NCBI GenBank assembly: GCA_013299105.1 | Contig: JAAFJY010000033.1 | Coordinates: 30,434 to 94,433 of the forward strand | Source of the DNA: Chitinophagales bacterium | Lineage (GTDB): Bacteria > Bacteroidota > Bacteroidia > Chitinophagales > Saprospiraceae | Reading direction: 5' to 3' | DNA: 64,000 bases | Part shown: positions 26,529-36,091 of the stretch, one piece after another | Layout of the letters: each line of letters starts with the position of its first letter | How positions within the stretch are numbered: the stretch's first letter is position 1 | The notes under the pieces: model-generated | The model's database searches: none | What the model was told of the DNA's origin: nothing | Seen by the model: only the letters and a program-made list of their open reading frames with translations | Made by a program: the position numbers and the translations under genes

Positions 26529-27209
26529 ATGAAACTTTTGTACACCACTATTTTGGCCTGTATGCTGGCTGGCGCTTTGACTGCGCAAAACAAGATTACC
26601 TTGAACTGGATCATGACCGATGAACAGTATGCGCCAATTCCTGAAGCCTATGTTTATACAGAATATGGAAGCCGAGGGAGGTATAGTGATGAACAAGGTC
26701 GTATTTCATTGGAGGTGAAAATTGGTGGCGAGTTGGTAATTGGGAGAATGGGTTATGAGACCAAAAAAATTCGCATAAACGAGAATACTCAGGTTGATAG
26801 CATTTTTGTTTTAAATGTTGTGCCAATACTGCTTCCTGAAATTTCCATAAGTGTTTATAATGGTCATATAGACATCATTTCCTGTCCTTGTCTTTTTGGC
26901 TCTTGCGATACGATCAAACAATCATCCTATTTTTCTTTGTTGCCCCCTGATTCAAACAAAATTGAGTCGTACAAATTAAATTCAGTATACAAAATACATT
27001 CCTACCCAAACCCCACTAACTCTTTCCTAACCCTTCAATCCGAAAAACCCCTAGGCCAAGTCGACCTCTTCAACCTAAACGGCCAAAAGCTCAAAACCTA
27101 CAACTTCCAACAGCAACTCCAAACGGAAATCGACCTGAGTGGGCAGCCCAAGGGTACTTATGTTTTGCGCAGCAGCGAGGGCTGGGTGGAGCGGGTTTTG
27201 AAGCAGTAA
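26529..27209 (+). CDS. Secreted protein with T9SS type A sorting domain
   Basis: A 226-residue protein. The ATG at 26529 opens a signal peptide (MKLLYTTILACMLAGALTAQ). Residues about 25-110 resemble a carboxypeptidase-regulatory (CarboxypepD_reg) beta-sandwich (IPEAYVYTEYGSRGRYSDEQ, LVIGRMGYETKKIRI). The C-terminal 75 residues are a type A sorting tail: SYPNPTNSFLTLQSEK, VDLFNLNGQKLKTYNF, GTYVLRSSEGWVERVLKQ, which directs export through the type IX secretion system. A short Cys-containing middle (ISCPCLFGSC) has no family that I recognise. The gene ends one base before the end of the large converging T9SS cargo gene. Confidence 0.8.
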   Translation: MKLLYTTILACMLAGALTAQNKITLNWIMTDEQYAPIPEAYVYTEYGSRGRYSDEQGRISLEVKIGGELVIGRMGYETKKIRINENTQVDSIFVLNVVPILLPEISISVYNGHIDIISCPCLFGSCDTIKQSSYFSLLPPDSNKIESYKLNSVYKIHSYPNPTNSFLTLQSEKPLGQVDLFNLNGQKLKTYNFQQQLQTEIDLSGQPKGTYVLRSSEGWVERVLKQ

Positions 27210-27210
27210 A

Positions 27211-30200
27211 TCACCGCAACAACTGCACTTCCCCTCCCAATACCACCTTTTTATCATTGATATCGAGGCCTACAAACTGGAAAAGATAGGTGCCAATGGG
27301 CGCAGGCTCAGCCTTGCGGCTGCCGTCCCAGCAGGCATCCAATCCCCTGCCTTGGAACACCAGGCTGCCCCAGCGGTCAAAAACCCAGAGTTCGCCGTCT
27401 TTTAGGCAGGGGCTTTGGGGACAAAAGGTGTCGTTGATTTGATCCTGGTTGGGGCTGAAAGCAGTGGGGGCATATACCGCACACTCCACGGCCACTTTGA
27501 CCTCGATGCAAGCGCGGCTGCTGCAATTTTCCGTGGTGGCCGTCACACAATAGGTCGCATCATTGAGAATGCCTTTGAGCACGGGATCGGGGCAGTTGTT
27601 GCAACTCAAGCCCCCGCCGGGCGACCATTGGAAGCTCTGGGCATCGCCATTGGCATTCAAAGTCACCGAGCCGCCGAGGCGCAAATTGGTGCTTTTGGCC
27701 AATTGGATCAGGGGCAAAGCCAGGACTTTGACGCTGATCCGGGCGGTATCTCGGCACTTGTTGTCAGAAATGACCACCACTTTGTAGCTAGAGTCTCGCT
27801 TGGGATTCAAGTTGATTTGGGCCGCAGTATTGCCAGTGCTCCATTGGTAAGTTCCCCCACCACTGGCCCTCAAAGTCAGTCTTTCGCCTGCACAAATCTG
27901 AGCGGGCCCGCTGATCCGCGCTTGTGGATTGGGTGCCAGGCTGACTTGCACCTTGCCAAGGGCGCTGCATTGCTCGGCGTTGGTAACTTTTACCTCGTAA
28001 ATGCCAGCTTGCACGGGCCAAAGCCTGGGTTGGGCCTGGCTGCTGCTGAAACCACCAGGGCCAGTCCAGGCATAAGCATTGCCGCCGCTGGCGCTGAGTT
28101 GGAGGGTGTCGGCGTTGCAAAGGGTCATGGCGGCTGGTCCTACGCTGATGTTGGGCTTTTTCCGCACCGGCAAATTGATGGTCGCGGTATCCTGGCAGCC
28201 CTTGGCATCGCTGATGGTCAGGGCGTAGTTGGCACTGTTTTGGGGCATCACGTTCAGGGTGCTCGACACCCCACCCACACTCCAAAGGTAGGAGTATGGC
28301 CCGGTCCCTCCGCTGCCCTCGGCTCGCAGTTGCAGGCTTTCAGCCTCGCATGCAAAGGGGCGCTCCGACTTGATCTCAGCATTGGGTCGAGCATCTACTT
28401 GAACACTGATTTGGCCGTTGGCCTTGCAGTTTTGGCCGTCGCTGACCGTCACGCTGTAGCTGGAACTGGCTTTGGGTTTGGGCGTGATTTGATGACTCAC
28501 CTCGCCACTGCTCCAGGAAAACGAATAGGGGATGGTGCCGCCATTTGCTACCGCTTTGATCACAGCGGGTTTGCCTTCACAAATGGCTTGATTGGGGCCC
28601 AAGTCCAGGATTGGCAAGGGAAAAACGTTGATCACCACCTGATCCGTGTCGCGACAATTGTTGGCGTCGATTCCAATGACCGTGTAGGTACGGGTAGCGC
28701 TGGGGCGAAAGGCCTGCCCTGGCACGATGCTGGGGCTCCAAAAATAAGTATTGGCCCCCGTGGCATTCAAACTGACGCTTTCACCAGTGCAAATGCGCCG
28801 ATCCTCGCCCGCATTCACCTGCGGACGCGACACCAAGGTAATGACCACCTTGGCCGAGTCGCGGCAATTGCCACTGGTGCCAATCACTTGATAAGTTGCG
28901 GTACTCGTGGGCACAAAAGCCTGGCCATTGACGATGCCTTGATTCCAAGTGTAATTCGTGGCTCCAGTGGCGGTCAAAGTCACACTTTCGCCCTCGCAAA
29001 CCCGTCGGTCGGACCCTACATTGAGCTGTGGCCTGGGCGCTACTGTAATGACGATTTGCGCGGTATCCTTGCAATTGTTCGCATCGCTGCCGATCAAGGT
29101 GTAGGTTTGAGTGGCCGAGGGCAGAAAGGGCTGTCCATTGGTCACGCCGCGATCCCATTGATAAGTGACTGCCCCGCTGCCACTGAGGGTGGTGTTTTCT
29201 CCTTCACAAAGGTTGCGGTCGGCCCCGCCGCTGACTTGGGGGCGGGCATTGACGGTGATTTGCACCTGGGCGGAGTCTTTGCAACCCTTGGCATCGGTGC
29301 CAATTACTTGGTAAGTTCGGCTGTTTTGCACCCGAAAAACTTGTCCGTTCACCAGGCCCTGGTCCCATTGATAAGTACTGGCCCCGCTGCCACTGAGGCT
29401 AAGACTTTCTCCTTCACAAATGCTGCGGTTGCCACCGCCGCTGACTTGTGGTTGCGCGTTTACAATGACCTGGATCGGGGTGCGTGTCTCGCTGGCGGCG
29501 CATACGCTGTCTTGGGCAAAAAAAGTAGTATTGGTCAAAAGTGGGCCAGTGATTAAGCTATCTCCCCGTCCCAACAAGCGTCCACCTGTGGCTGCGCTGT
29601 ACCAAGTGATGAGGCCTTCGCCTCGCACGCGTAAGGTGAGGCCAGTACCCGCACAGACTTCCAAATTGGCCGAGCGGTTGAGGTCGGTGGGTGGGGGAGG
29701 GGCGTAACAATCGGCAAAACGGGCCAGCAACAAGTCCATACCGCCACCAGAATTGCGCTGGTGGGCATTGGAGCTGGCAACGCCCGTGCTGGAACCCTCG
29801 GTGAAACCTACCGTAAATAGGTTGAGTCGGGCATCCACCTCTAGTCCATAAGCCCGGTCTTCGCCGGCTCCACCGTAATAGGTTGCCCAACGCAGGACTC
29901 CATTGTTGTTGAATTTGGCTAAAATGGCGTCGTTGAGTCCACCTGCGTAGGTCTCTTGATAGGCATTGGTGGTGGCAATGCCGGTCGTAGAGTTGCTGAA
30001 ACCCGATACATAAATATCCTCGCTGTTGTTGGGGGCTAGCACGATACCGTAGCCGATGTCATTGCCTGTATTTCCAAAGTAGGTACCCCAAATGCGCTGG
30101 CCAGTGGGCGAAAACTTAGCCAAAACCAGGTCAATGCCCCCTTTTAATGCCGTCTGAAAAGCACCTGCGGAGCTGATGTTGTTGGGCGAACTGCTTTGCC

Positions 30201-31842
30201 CTGTGATGTATATGTTGTTGTTGGCATCTTTGGCGATACCATCGGCATATTCGTCGCCGCTGCCACCATAGTAAGTGCCCCAAATGCGCTGACCGTTGGC
30301 ATTGAACTGCATCAGGAACATATCAGCGGTGCCACCAGCATAAGTGCCTTGAAATGCACCTGCGCTGGCAATGCCTTGGGTGGAAGAACTCCAGCCACTG
30401 ATATAGACCCCGCCATTGTTCTCGCTGACCAGGGCCAGGCCCAATTCAAACTCTGCATCGCCAAAATAGGTGCCCCAAATTTGCTGGCCATTTTCCGTGA
30501 ATTTGGCCACAAACCCGTCAAACTGGCCACCGTAAGTGGTTTTGAAAGCTCCATTGGTGGCAATGCCTGCCGTAGATCGAGTCCATCCCGTGATGTACAA
30601 ATTGCCCACTGCATCCAGGCCAATGGCATTGCCAAAATCGTATTGTGCTCCGCCAAAGTAAGTGCCCCAGGTGCGGATTCCATTCGGGTTGAATTTGGCA
30701 ATGTACACATCTACATCACCTTGCAGGGTGCTTTGGTGTATACCTGCACTGGCAATACCCGCGCTGGAATTGCTGCCGCCCACTAGGTAAACATCGCCTT
30801 GGCGGCTCACCGCAAGCCCTTGGCCGCTGTCAGAGCCCGTTCCGCCATAATAAGCACCCCAAAGCCTTTGGCCGTTGGCGTTGAACTTGGCCAGTAGGGC
30901 GTCGTTGTCGCCTGCCCAAGTGTTTTGGTGTACGCCCGCGGTAGCAATGTTGTTGGGCGAAACACTCAGCCCGGTGATATAGACATTGCCGATGCCATCG
31001 CGGGCCAGGTCGCGGCCCTGGTCGGTACCAGATCCACCATAATAAGTGGCCCAGTCAAGGTTGGGAATCGGATCAATGACCAAATCAGACTGAACAGCGC
31101 TTTCCAAACCCGTAAACCCTACGATACAAGTGCTTGCTTTGCCATTTTCTTGGGCAAAAGCCTGGATCATTTGGTATCGAATCTGCACAGGTTTTTGGGT
31201 GGAAGCCCAATAGCTGGCGGGGATGGTTTCTTTCAAATGCCCGTGTACCAAGTGCAAGTCAAGCTCCTCGTCTTTCAATTGCACGTTCAAGGCTCCTCGG
31301 TACACCATGCGGATATCGCTCAAATTTGCCCCGGGGTGCAAGTGGAAATTGTATTCAAAAGGTTTGCCACTTGGCCCATTGGCCAATAACTCCAAGTCGA
31401 TATGGGGGTACAATTCTTTAAAAACCAGCCTTTTTGAATGCTTCACGATCAGGCCATTGGGATGTGTTTGTGGGTAGAAAACCAGGTGATCAGGCGCAGT
31501 TTCTGCTACTTCGAGCCAGGAATCGGAGTTTGCGCCCAAAAAATCAATGTCCACCCGGTGAAATTGATGAGCGACTGGCGGGGTATTTGCTTCCCAAACC
31601 TGGTTTTTGGCCGTCGCTTGCTGAACTTGGTAGGTATCGTAACTAAAACCCTTGGCCCGCACTTGTACATTCAGTCCGTTTTGAGCCGACAAAAGGTATT
31701 TGACGCTTGTATTGGTTCGGTTTTCTTGATCCACCACTTGCCCCTCATTGGCTATGAAACCATGAGAGGCCATGTTTTGGGCCAAAAGGCAAGTGTTTGA
31801 AACGCACAAAAGCACACAAAGGAGGGTAAGTGTTTTGTTCAT
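27211..31842 (-). CDS. Large T9SS cargo: SBBP propeller, Ig-like repeats, type B sorting tail
   Basis: A 1542-residue surface or secreted protein. The ATG at 31842 starts a signal peptide (MNKTLTLLCVLLCVSNTCLLAQ). Residues about 25-255 resemble the N-terminal DUF7948 module (FIANEGQVVDQENR). Residues about 259-709 hold seven SBBP beta-propeller repeats, each starting like WGTYFGGAQYDFGNAIG and containing NLYITGWT. Residues about 715-1450 are about ten Ig-like domains of 75-85 residues, each with two Cys and a TYQVIGTDAKGCKDSA-type strand. The last 88 residues (APTAFSPNQDQINDTF ... ELWVFDRWGSLVF) are the gliding-motility-associated C-terminal domain, the type B T9SS signal. Likely an adhesin-like cell-surface protein; its ligand is unknown. 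Confidence 0.88.
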   Translation of the reverse strand: MNKTLTLLCVLLCVSNTCLLAQNMASHGFIANEGQVVDQENRTNTSVKYLLSAQNGLNVQVRAKGFSYDTYQVQQATAKNQVWEANTPPVAHQFHRVDIDFLGANSDSWLEVAETAPDHLVFYPQTHPNGLIVKHSKRLVFKELYPHIDLELLANGPSGKPFEYNFHLHPGANLSDIRMVYRGALNVQLKDEELDLHLVHGHLKETIPASYWASTQKPVQIRYQMIQAFAQENGKASTCIVGFTGLESAVQSDLVIDPIPNLDWATYYGGSGTDQGRDLARDGIGNVYITGLSVSPNNIATAGVHQNTWAGDNDALLAKFNANGQRLWGAYYGGTGSDSGQGLAVSRQGDVYLVGGSNSSAGIASAGIHQSTLQGDVDVYIAKFNPNGIRTWGTYFGGAQYDFGNAIGLDAVGNLYITGWTRSTAGIATNGAFKTTYGGQFDGFVAKFTENGQQIWGTYFGDAEFELGLALVSENNGGVYISGWSSSTQGIASAGAFQGTYAGGTADMFLMQFNANGQRIWGTYYGGSGDEYADGIAKDANNNIYITGQSSSPNNISSAGAFQTALKGGIDLVLAKFSPTGQRIWGTYFGNTGNDIGYGIVLAPNNSEDIYVSGFSNSTTGIATTNAYQETYAGGLNDAILAKFNNNGVLRWATYYGGAGEDRAYGLEVDARLNLFTVGFTEGSSTGVASSNAHQRNSGGGMDLLLARFADCYAPPPPTDLNRSANLEVCAGTGLTLRVRGEGLITWYSAATGGRLLGRGDSLITGPLLTNTTFFAQDSVCAASETRTPIQVIVNAQPQVSGGGNRSICEGESLSLSGSGASTYQWDQGLVNGQVFRVQNSRTYQVIGTDAKGCKDSAQVQITVNARPQVSGGADRNLCEGENTTLSGSGAVTYQWDRGVTNGQPFLPSATQTYTLIGSDANNCKDTAQIVITVAPRPQLNVGSDRRVCEGESVTLTATGATNYTWNQGIVNGQAFVPTSTATYQVIGTSGNCRDSAKVVITLVSRPQVNAGEDRRICTGESVSLNATGANTYFWSPSIVPGQAFRPSATRTYTVIGIDANNCRDTDQVVINVFPLPILDLGPNQAICEGKPAVIKAVANGGTIPYSFSWSSGEVSHQITPKPKASSSYSVTVSDGQNCKANGQISVQVDARPNAEIKSERPFACEAESLQLRAEGSGGTGPYSYLWSVGGVSSTLNVMPQNSANYALTISDAKGCQDTATINLPVRKKPNISVGPAAMTLCNADTLQLSASGGNAYAWTGPGGFSSSQAQPRLWPVQAGIYEVKVTNAEQCSALGKVQVSLAPNPQARISGPAQICAGERLTLRASGGGTYQWSTGNTAAQINLNPKRDSSYKVVVISDNKCRDTARISVKVLALPLIQLAKSTNLRLGGSVTLNANGDAQSFQWSPGGGLSCNNCPDPVLKGILNDATYCVTATTENCSSRACIEVKVAVECAVYAPTAFSPNQDQINDTFCPQSPCLKDGELWVFDRWGSLVFQGRGLDACWDGSRKAEPAPIGTYLFQFVGLDINDKKVVLGGEVQLLR

Positions 31843-32026
31843 TGAGTAAAATGGTATGTTTTTCCAACGGCAAAATAAGCGGAAAATTATTATTCGAAAG
31901 GAAGCCAATATTCAGAAGCTTTGTCAGTCAACGCATATCCTGCCCCAATACCCTCTTTCCTCCTTGGACTTTTCAACATTTCAACGCTTCAACATTTCAA
32001 CTACCTCCAGAATTCACGAAAAAACA

Positions 32027-32058
32027 TTGACACCCGTCCATAAATAATCGTACCTTTG
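32027..32058 (+). promoter_or_regulatory. Promoter of typA
   Basis: TTG at 32027-32029 and TACCTTTG at 32051-32058 are separated by 21 bases, matching the Bacteroidota -33/-7 consensus in full. Transcription would begin near 32063-32066. Confidence 0.7.
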
Positions 32059-32074
32059 CGCCCGAATTCGCAGC

Positions 32075-32122
32075 ATGGGTGACCAAATCCCAAAAAGGCG
32101 TCTTAAGCTGCGACGAAAATGA
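32075..32122 (+). CDS. Possible 15-residue leader peptide before typA
   Basis: From the first ATG after the predicted start of transcription, an open frame encodes MGDQIPKRRLKLRRK and stops at 32120-32122, four bases before the typA ATG. It is very basic. Its position invites translational coupling with typA, but it could be chance; an overlapping GTG frame (32079) would instead extend typA by 16 residues. Confidence 0.3.
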   Translation: MGDQIPKRRLKLRRK

Positions 32123-32126
32123 TTTT

Positions 32127-33947
32127 ATGGAGTTACGAAATATTGCCATCATCGCCCACGTAGACCACGGTAAAACCACCCTGGTAGACAAGATGATCAT
32201 GGCCGGTAAACTTTTCAAGGACCATGAAAAGCCCGGCGAACTAATCCTCGATAACAACGACCTGGAACGCGAACGCGGCATCACTATTTTGGCCAAAAAC
32301 GTGTCTATTCGTTACAAAGACTACAAAATCAACATCATCGACACCCCTGGTCACTCCGACTTTGGTGGTGAGGTGGAGCGTGTGCTCAACATGGCGGATG
32401 GCGTATTGTTGTTGGTGGATGCTTTTGAAGGTCCCATGCCACAAACCCGTTTCGTTTTGCAAAAAGCGCTCGAACTGGGTAAAAAGCCGATTGTGGTCAT
32501 CAACAAAGTCGACAAGGAAAACTGTACTCCTGACGAAGTACACGAGGGCGTGTTCGACCTGATGGTCAGCTTGGATGCTACCGAGGAGCAGTTGGATTTC
32601 CCTGCGCTTTTCGGTTCTGGCAAAGGTGGTTGGATGAGTACTGATTGGAAGGTGAAAACCGATTCGATTACGCCTCTTTTGGACGCAATTGTACAATATA
32701 TCCCCGCTCCAAGCGTAAGCGAGGGCAATACCCAATTGCTCATTACCTCCTTGGATTACTCTAACTTCATTGGCCGTATTGCCATTGGTCGTTTGAACCG
32801 TGGCAGCTTGAAGGAAAACCAAATGGTGGCCCTCTGCAAAAAAGACGGCAGCATCGTGAAGAGTCGCCTACGCGGCTTGTACGTGTTCGATGGCTTTGAA
32901 AAAACCAAGGTTGATGCCGTTGAGGCGGGTGAAATCTGCGCCTTGGTAGGTCTGGATGGTTTCGACATTGGCGACACCGTTGCTGATGCTGAAAACCCTG
33001 AGGCACTGCCACCGATCACCATCGATGAGCCCACAATGAGCATGTTGTTTACCATCAACGACTCGCCGTTCTTTGGCCAGGAAGGCAAATTTGTGACTTC
33101 TCGCCACGTAAAAGAGCGCTTGGAAAAAGAGCTGGAAAAGAACCTGGCCCTGCGCGTAGCCGACACCGACTCTGCCGATTCTTGGCGGGTATTTGGTCGT
33201 GGGGTATTGCACCTGGCGGTTTTGATCGAAACCATGCGCCGCGAAGGTTACGAACTACAAATCGGCCAGCCACAGGTAATCATGAAGCGCATCAACGGCG
33301 TTTTGCACGAACCAGTAGAAGAACTGAGCATCGACTTGCCTGAAGACGTATCCGGCAAAGCCATCGAAATGGTGACCCGCCGCCGTGGCATGATGACCAA
33401 CATGGAACCTAAAGGCGACCGCATGTTGCTGCGTTTTGAAATTCCATCGCGGGGTATCATTGGCTTGCGCAACCAAATGTTGACCCAAACCGCAGGTGAA
33501 GCCGTGATGACTCACCGCTTCATCGAATTCCAGCCGCACAAAGGCGAAATTCCGGGCCGCATCAACGGTTCATTGATCAGCAAGGAGCCAGGCAAGTCCA
33601 TTCCTTACTCGATCAATAACCTGCAAGACCGTGGTACCTTCTTCATCGGCTCAAGCGAGGACATTTACGAAGGACAAGTTGTAGGCGAAAACAACCGCGC
33701 TGGTGACTTGATCATCAACCTCACCGTGACCAAGAAGCTGACGAACATGCGCGCTTCCGGTTCTGATGAAAAAATGCGTATCATTCCTCCCCGCCGTTTC
33801 ACCTTGGAAGAAGCCCTCGAATACATCCAAGAAGACGAATACGTGGAAGTGACGCCCGCCAGCATCCGCTTGCGCAAGATCTACTTGAAAGAACACGAAC
33901 GCAAGCGCGGCATGGGCAAGGCCGTTGCAGAAGTGATCGAAGAATAA
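32127..33947 (+). CDS. typA: Ribosome-associated translational GTPase TypA/BipA
   Basis: A 606-residue GTPase of the EF-G/LepA class that acts on the ribosome, in 50S assembly and stress or cold adaptation. The ATG at 32127 gives the standard start MELRNIAIIAHVDHGKTT. GTP-binding motifs are all present: G1 AHVDHGKTT, G2 in ERERGITI, G3 DTPGHSDFGGEV, and G4 NKVD in VVINKVDKEN. The C-terminal TypA-specific domain includes PSRGIIGLRNQMLT and MRIIPPRRFTLEEALEYI. Length equals the family norm. It is preceded by a good promoter and followed by a terminator, so it is probably a single-gene transcript. Confidence 0.95.
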   Translation: MELRNIAIIAHVDHGKTTLVDKMIMAGKLFKDHEKPGELILDNNDLERERGITILAKNVSIRYKDYKINIIDTPGHSDFGGEVERVLNMADGVLLLVDAFEGPMPQTRFVLQKALELGKKPIVVINKVDKENCTPDEVHEGVFDLMVSLDATEEQLDFPALFGSGKGGWMSTDWKVKTDSITPLLDAIVQYIPAPSVSEGNTQLLITSLDYSNFIGRIAIGRLNRGSLKENQMVALCKKDGSIVKSRLRGLYVFDGFEKTKVDAVEAGEICALVGLDGFDIGDTVADAENPEALPPITIDEPTMSMLFTINDSPFFGQEGKFVTSRHVKERLEKELEKNLALRVADTDSADSWRVFGRGVLHLAVLIETMRREGYELQIGQPQVIMKRINGVLHEPVEELSIDLPEDVSGKAIEMVTRRRGMMTNMEPKGDRMLLRFEIPSRGIIGLRNQMLTQTAGEAVMTHRFIEFQPHKGEIPGRINGSLISKEPGKSIPYSINNLQDRGTFFIGSSEDIYEGQVVGENNRAGDLIINLTVTKKLTNMRASGSDEKMRIIPPRRFTLEEALEYIQEDEYVEVTPASIRLRKIYLKEHERKRGMGKAVAEVIEE

Positions 33948-33998
33948 ACTGGCTATTTTGGTTTTGTAACCCAAACAATTCACGCCAGAACCTAAAAT

Positions 33999-34036
33999 AA
34001 AGGGCCGGAGATGAGGAATCGTTTTCGGCCCTTTTT
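33999..34036 (+). terminator. Intrinsic terminator of typA
   Basis: AAAGGGCCG pairs with CGGCCCTTT around an 18-base loop and is followed by T residues. An almost identical hairpin follows the SRPBCC gene at 35958. Confidence 0.85.
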
Positions 34037-34043
34037 GCTTTTA

Positions 34044-34090
34044 TATACGATATACGATAGACGACATACGATATATGATTTGGGGGCTCG
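34044..34090 (-). repeat. Dispersed TCGTATGTCG repeat, copy 2
   Basis: On the minus strand it reads CGAGCCCCCAAATCATATAT then TCGTATGTCGTCTATCGTAT, matching the copies at 10438 and 38383. From here to 34557 (about 470 bases) I see no gene; the sequence is AT-rich and has stops in all frames. Confidence 0.6.
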
Positions 34091-34557
34091 CGGGCAGGAT
34101 TTTTCAAAGGCTGGAGCTTATAGGGTACGATTTGAGTTCTTTGATTTACGACTTACGAAGTTGGCCCGCTTGGGAGAATGGTCAAAAAGCGATAATTTTT
34201 GTTTCCTTGATTGACTTAGTGATTTGTTTGAATGCTGAAGTAGAGTTCAATCACCTCTAAAATCGTGTAAGCTTGGGCTTCGGTTCATGGGCGAAAGGCA
34301 TCTAATGGACTGTGAACAAAATAAGTGCCTATTTATCCTTGCTGAACGAATGTTTGATTTTGATTAAAGCCTAAAATCACCCCCGTTGACCAAACGTGTA
34401 ACGAAATATCCATTTTAACCTTGAAATCCCATTAGCGTGTGCGCTTCGCAAGAAGCAAAAAGCTTTGTAGGATTTGGATTCTAAGGGCAGGTCCTGGCTT
34501 CGCAAAATGCCTAAGGCTTGTGCTTTGTGATACGAATATTTTCAACAACGTCGTTCA

Positions 34558-35160
34558 ATGGCCGAAGAAGCTTTGACTTTTTGCCAGAGATCACCATGTA
34601 CCACATTATTTGACACCAAGATGGATAAGACCGCGCTCGATGCATTGACATTTTTATCAACATTCCAGGATGGAGTTTCAAGGTATTTGTGGGATAGGCT
34701 CTTGACATATGGTCTTAAATACAAACGTCACCCTGGGGAGTTTATGCAGAACTTTATTTCAGCGGGTTTTGTCCAAAGCACCGACGAATCAAGCGCTCAC
34801 TTTGTGCCTACATCTTTAGGACAGAAAAAAGTTCAAGAAAATTTAGACGACCTCAAGGTAATTTTAGGGAAAGTTAAATCCGTAGTTGATGAGTGCGTGC
34901 TAGAATACAAAACGATCAAGATTACTGACCGCATTGTTTTCTATGGTATTCAATACTTTGAAAGAAATATTTCCATCTACATTTTTAGGGAAACATTAAG
35001 TGAAACGATCGTTTGCGACTTTCCTTCAGAAACTGAGCATAAGCTTAATTCCATTGTGCTATCTTTTGACATGGTTTTAAAAACAGATATCCTGATAGAG
35101 TTGATTAAATGTCATTTGAACTATTTACGATTGATGGCGCTAAGTTATGATCAAAAATAG
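34558..35160 (+). CDS. Hypothetical protein, AT-rich orphan
   Basis: A 200-residue soluble protein of unknown function. There is no signal peptide, membrane segment or motif that I recognise. The first 70 residues (LDALTFLSTFQDGVSRYLWD, LKYKRHPGEFMQNFISAGFV, FVPTSLGQKKVQENL) read like a winged-helix-type fold, and the rest is mixed helix and strand. The alternative start at 34621 (MDKTALDALTFL) may be the true one. Codon use is more AT-rich than in neighbouring genes and the flanks are repeats, which hints at recent acquisition. Confidence 0.5.
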   Translation: MAEEALTFCQRSPCTTLFDTKMDKTALDALTFLSTFQDGVSRYLWDRLLTYGLKYKRHPGEFMQNFISAGFVQSTDESSAHFVPTSLGQKKVQENLDDLKVILGKVKSVVDECVLEYKTIKITDRIVFYGIQYFERNISIYIFRETLSETIVCDFPSETEHKLNSIVLSFDMVLKTDILIELIKCHLNYLRLMALSYDQK

Positions 35161-35376
35161 GACAGCGTTGCCAGTGCAATCAAGCTTCCAAATTATTACC
35201 AATCCACTCATTATCAATTCCTAGATGCAGCCAACGTGAAAGAAAAGCAGCTCTGTTATCCTCACTTTCCCACTTTTTTCAAAAAAACTCAAAAAAAATT
35301 CACCCACCTTGTCCGATTCAGAAAAGCCCACTCGTCATCGGGGTGTATTTCAAAAAAACAAAAAAACAACACCATC

Positions 35377-35937
35377 ATGGCAAAAGCATTCATTATCCTC
35401 GGCATCGTACTCGCAGTAGTATTGGCAGCAATCGCAGTCCTTTCCCTGGTAGCACCCAAAAGGATTTCGATCCGCAGCGTACAGTTGATCCAAGCACCCA
35501 AAGAGGTGGTTTATGACCAACTGCGCTTCATGAAAAATTTCCCAAACTGGTCGCCCTTCAAGGTGCAAGACCCTGAGCAAAAACACAGCATCTCAGGCCC
35601 CGATGGCCAAGTTGGGGCCACTTTCAACTGGGAAGGGGTGAAGGAAAAAAGCAAGGGTCATCAAAAAGTAGTGGCCCTGAAGGAAAACGAGCGGGTTGAG
35701 CTGCGCTGTGAGATCACGGTGCCTTTCGAATCTCAGCCTTCGTTCAACTACGATTTGATCGAAAAAGCGGGTGGGGTAGAGGTTGTGCAAGAATTTGACG
35801 TGGCGATGCCTTTTCCTGCGAATGTATTTGGCCTACTTTTTGGCTTGAAAAAGGAAATTGGCGCTACGAATCAGCAGGGTTTGGCTTTGTTGAAGAAAGT
35901 ATGTGAGCAATCCTCCAAAGAATTGGTAAACCGTTGA
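35377..35937 (+). CDS. SRPBCC (START-like) family protein with N-terminal membrane anchor
   Basis: A 186-residue protein. The ATG at 35377 begins MAKAFIILGIVLAVVLAAIA, one membrane segment or uncleaved signal. The rest fits the polyketide cyclase/SRPBCC hot-dog-like fold: RSVQLIQAPKEVVYDQLRFM, NFPNWSPFKVQDPEQ, GPDGQVGATFNWEG, VELRCEITVPFES, ending LLFGLKKEIGATNQQGLALL. Such domains bind small hydrophobic ligands. Upstream in-frame codons are Lys-rich and unlikely to be translated. It is a single gene with its own terminator at 35958. Confidence 0.8.
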   Translation: MAKAFIILGIVLAVVLAAIAVLSLVAPKRISIRSVQLIQAPKEVVYDQLRFMKNFPNWSPFKVQDPEQKHSISGPDGQVGATFNWEGVKEKSKGHQKVVALKENERVELRCEITVPFESQPSFNYDLIEKAGGVEVVQEFDVAMPFPANVFGLLFGLKKEIGATNQQGLALLKKVCEQSSKELVNR

Positions 35938-35957
35938 ACTTAGATTTTTAAGCAAGT

Positions 35958-35994
35958 AAAGGGCCGGAGATGGGTAATCGTCTTCGGCCTTTTT
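35958..35994 (+). terminator. Intrinsic terminator of the SRPBCC gene
   Basis: AAAGGGCCG pairs with CGGCCTTTT around a loop nearly identical to that of the typA terminator (GAGATGNGTAATCG), suggesting copying of the hairpin between loci. Confidence 0.75.
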
Positions 35995-36091
35995 GCGTGC
36001 CCTCTTGACTCAAAAATTGCCTGCTAAACGTTCATAGTTTATCCTTTCACCAGCCCCCTGGGGCCGCAGATTAAATAAATTGGACATCTTG

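Noticed and set aside
27415..29556. 713-codon open frame on the + strand opposite the large T9SS cargo gene
   Set aside because: It lies wholly antisense to the Ig-like repeats, has low-complexity Gly/Ala/His-rich composition, and no start context or domain. The regular codon pattern of the repeats keeps the complementary frame open.
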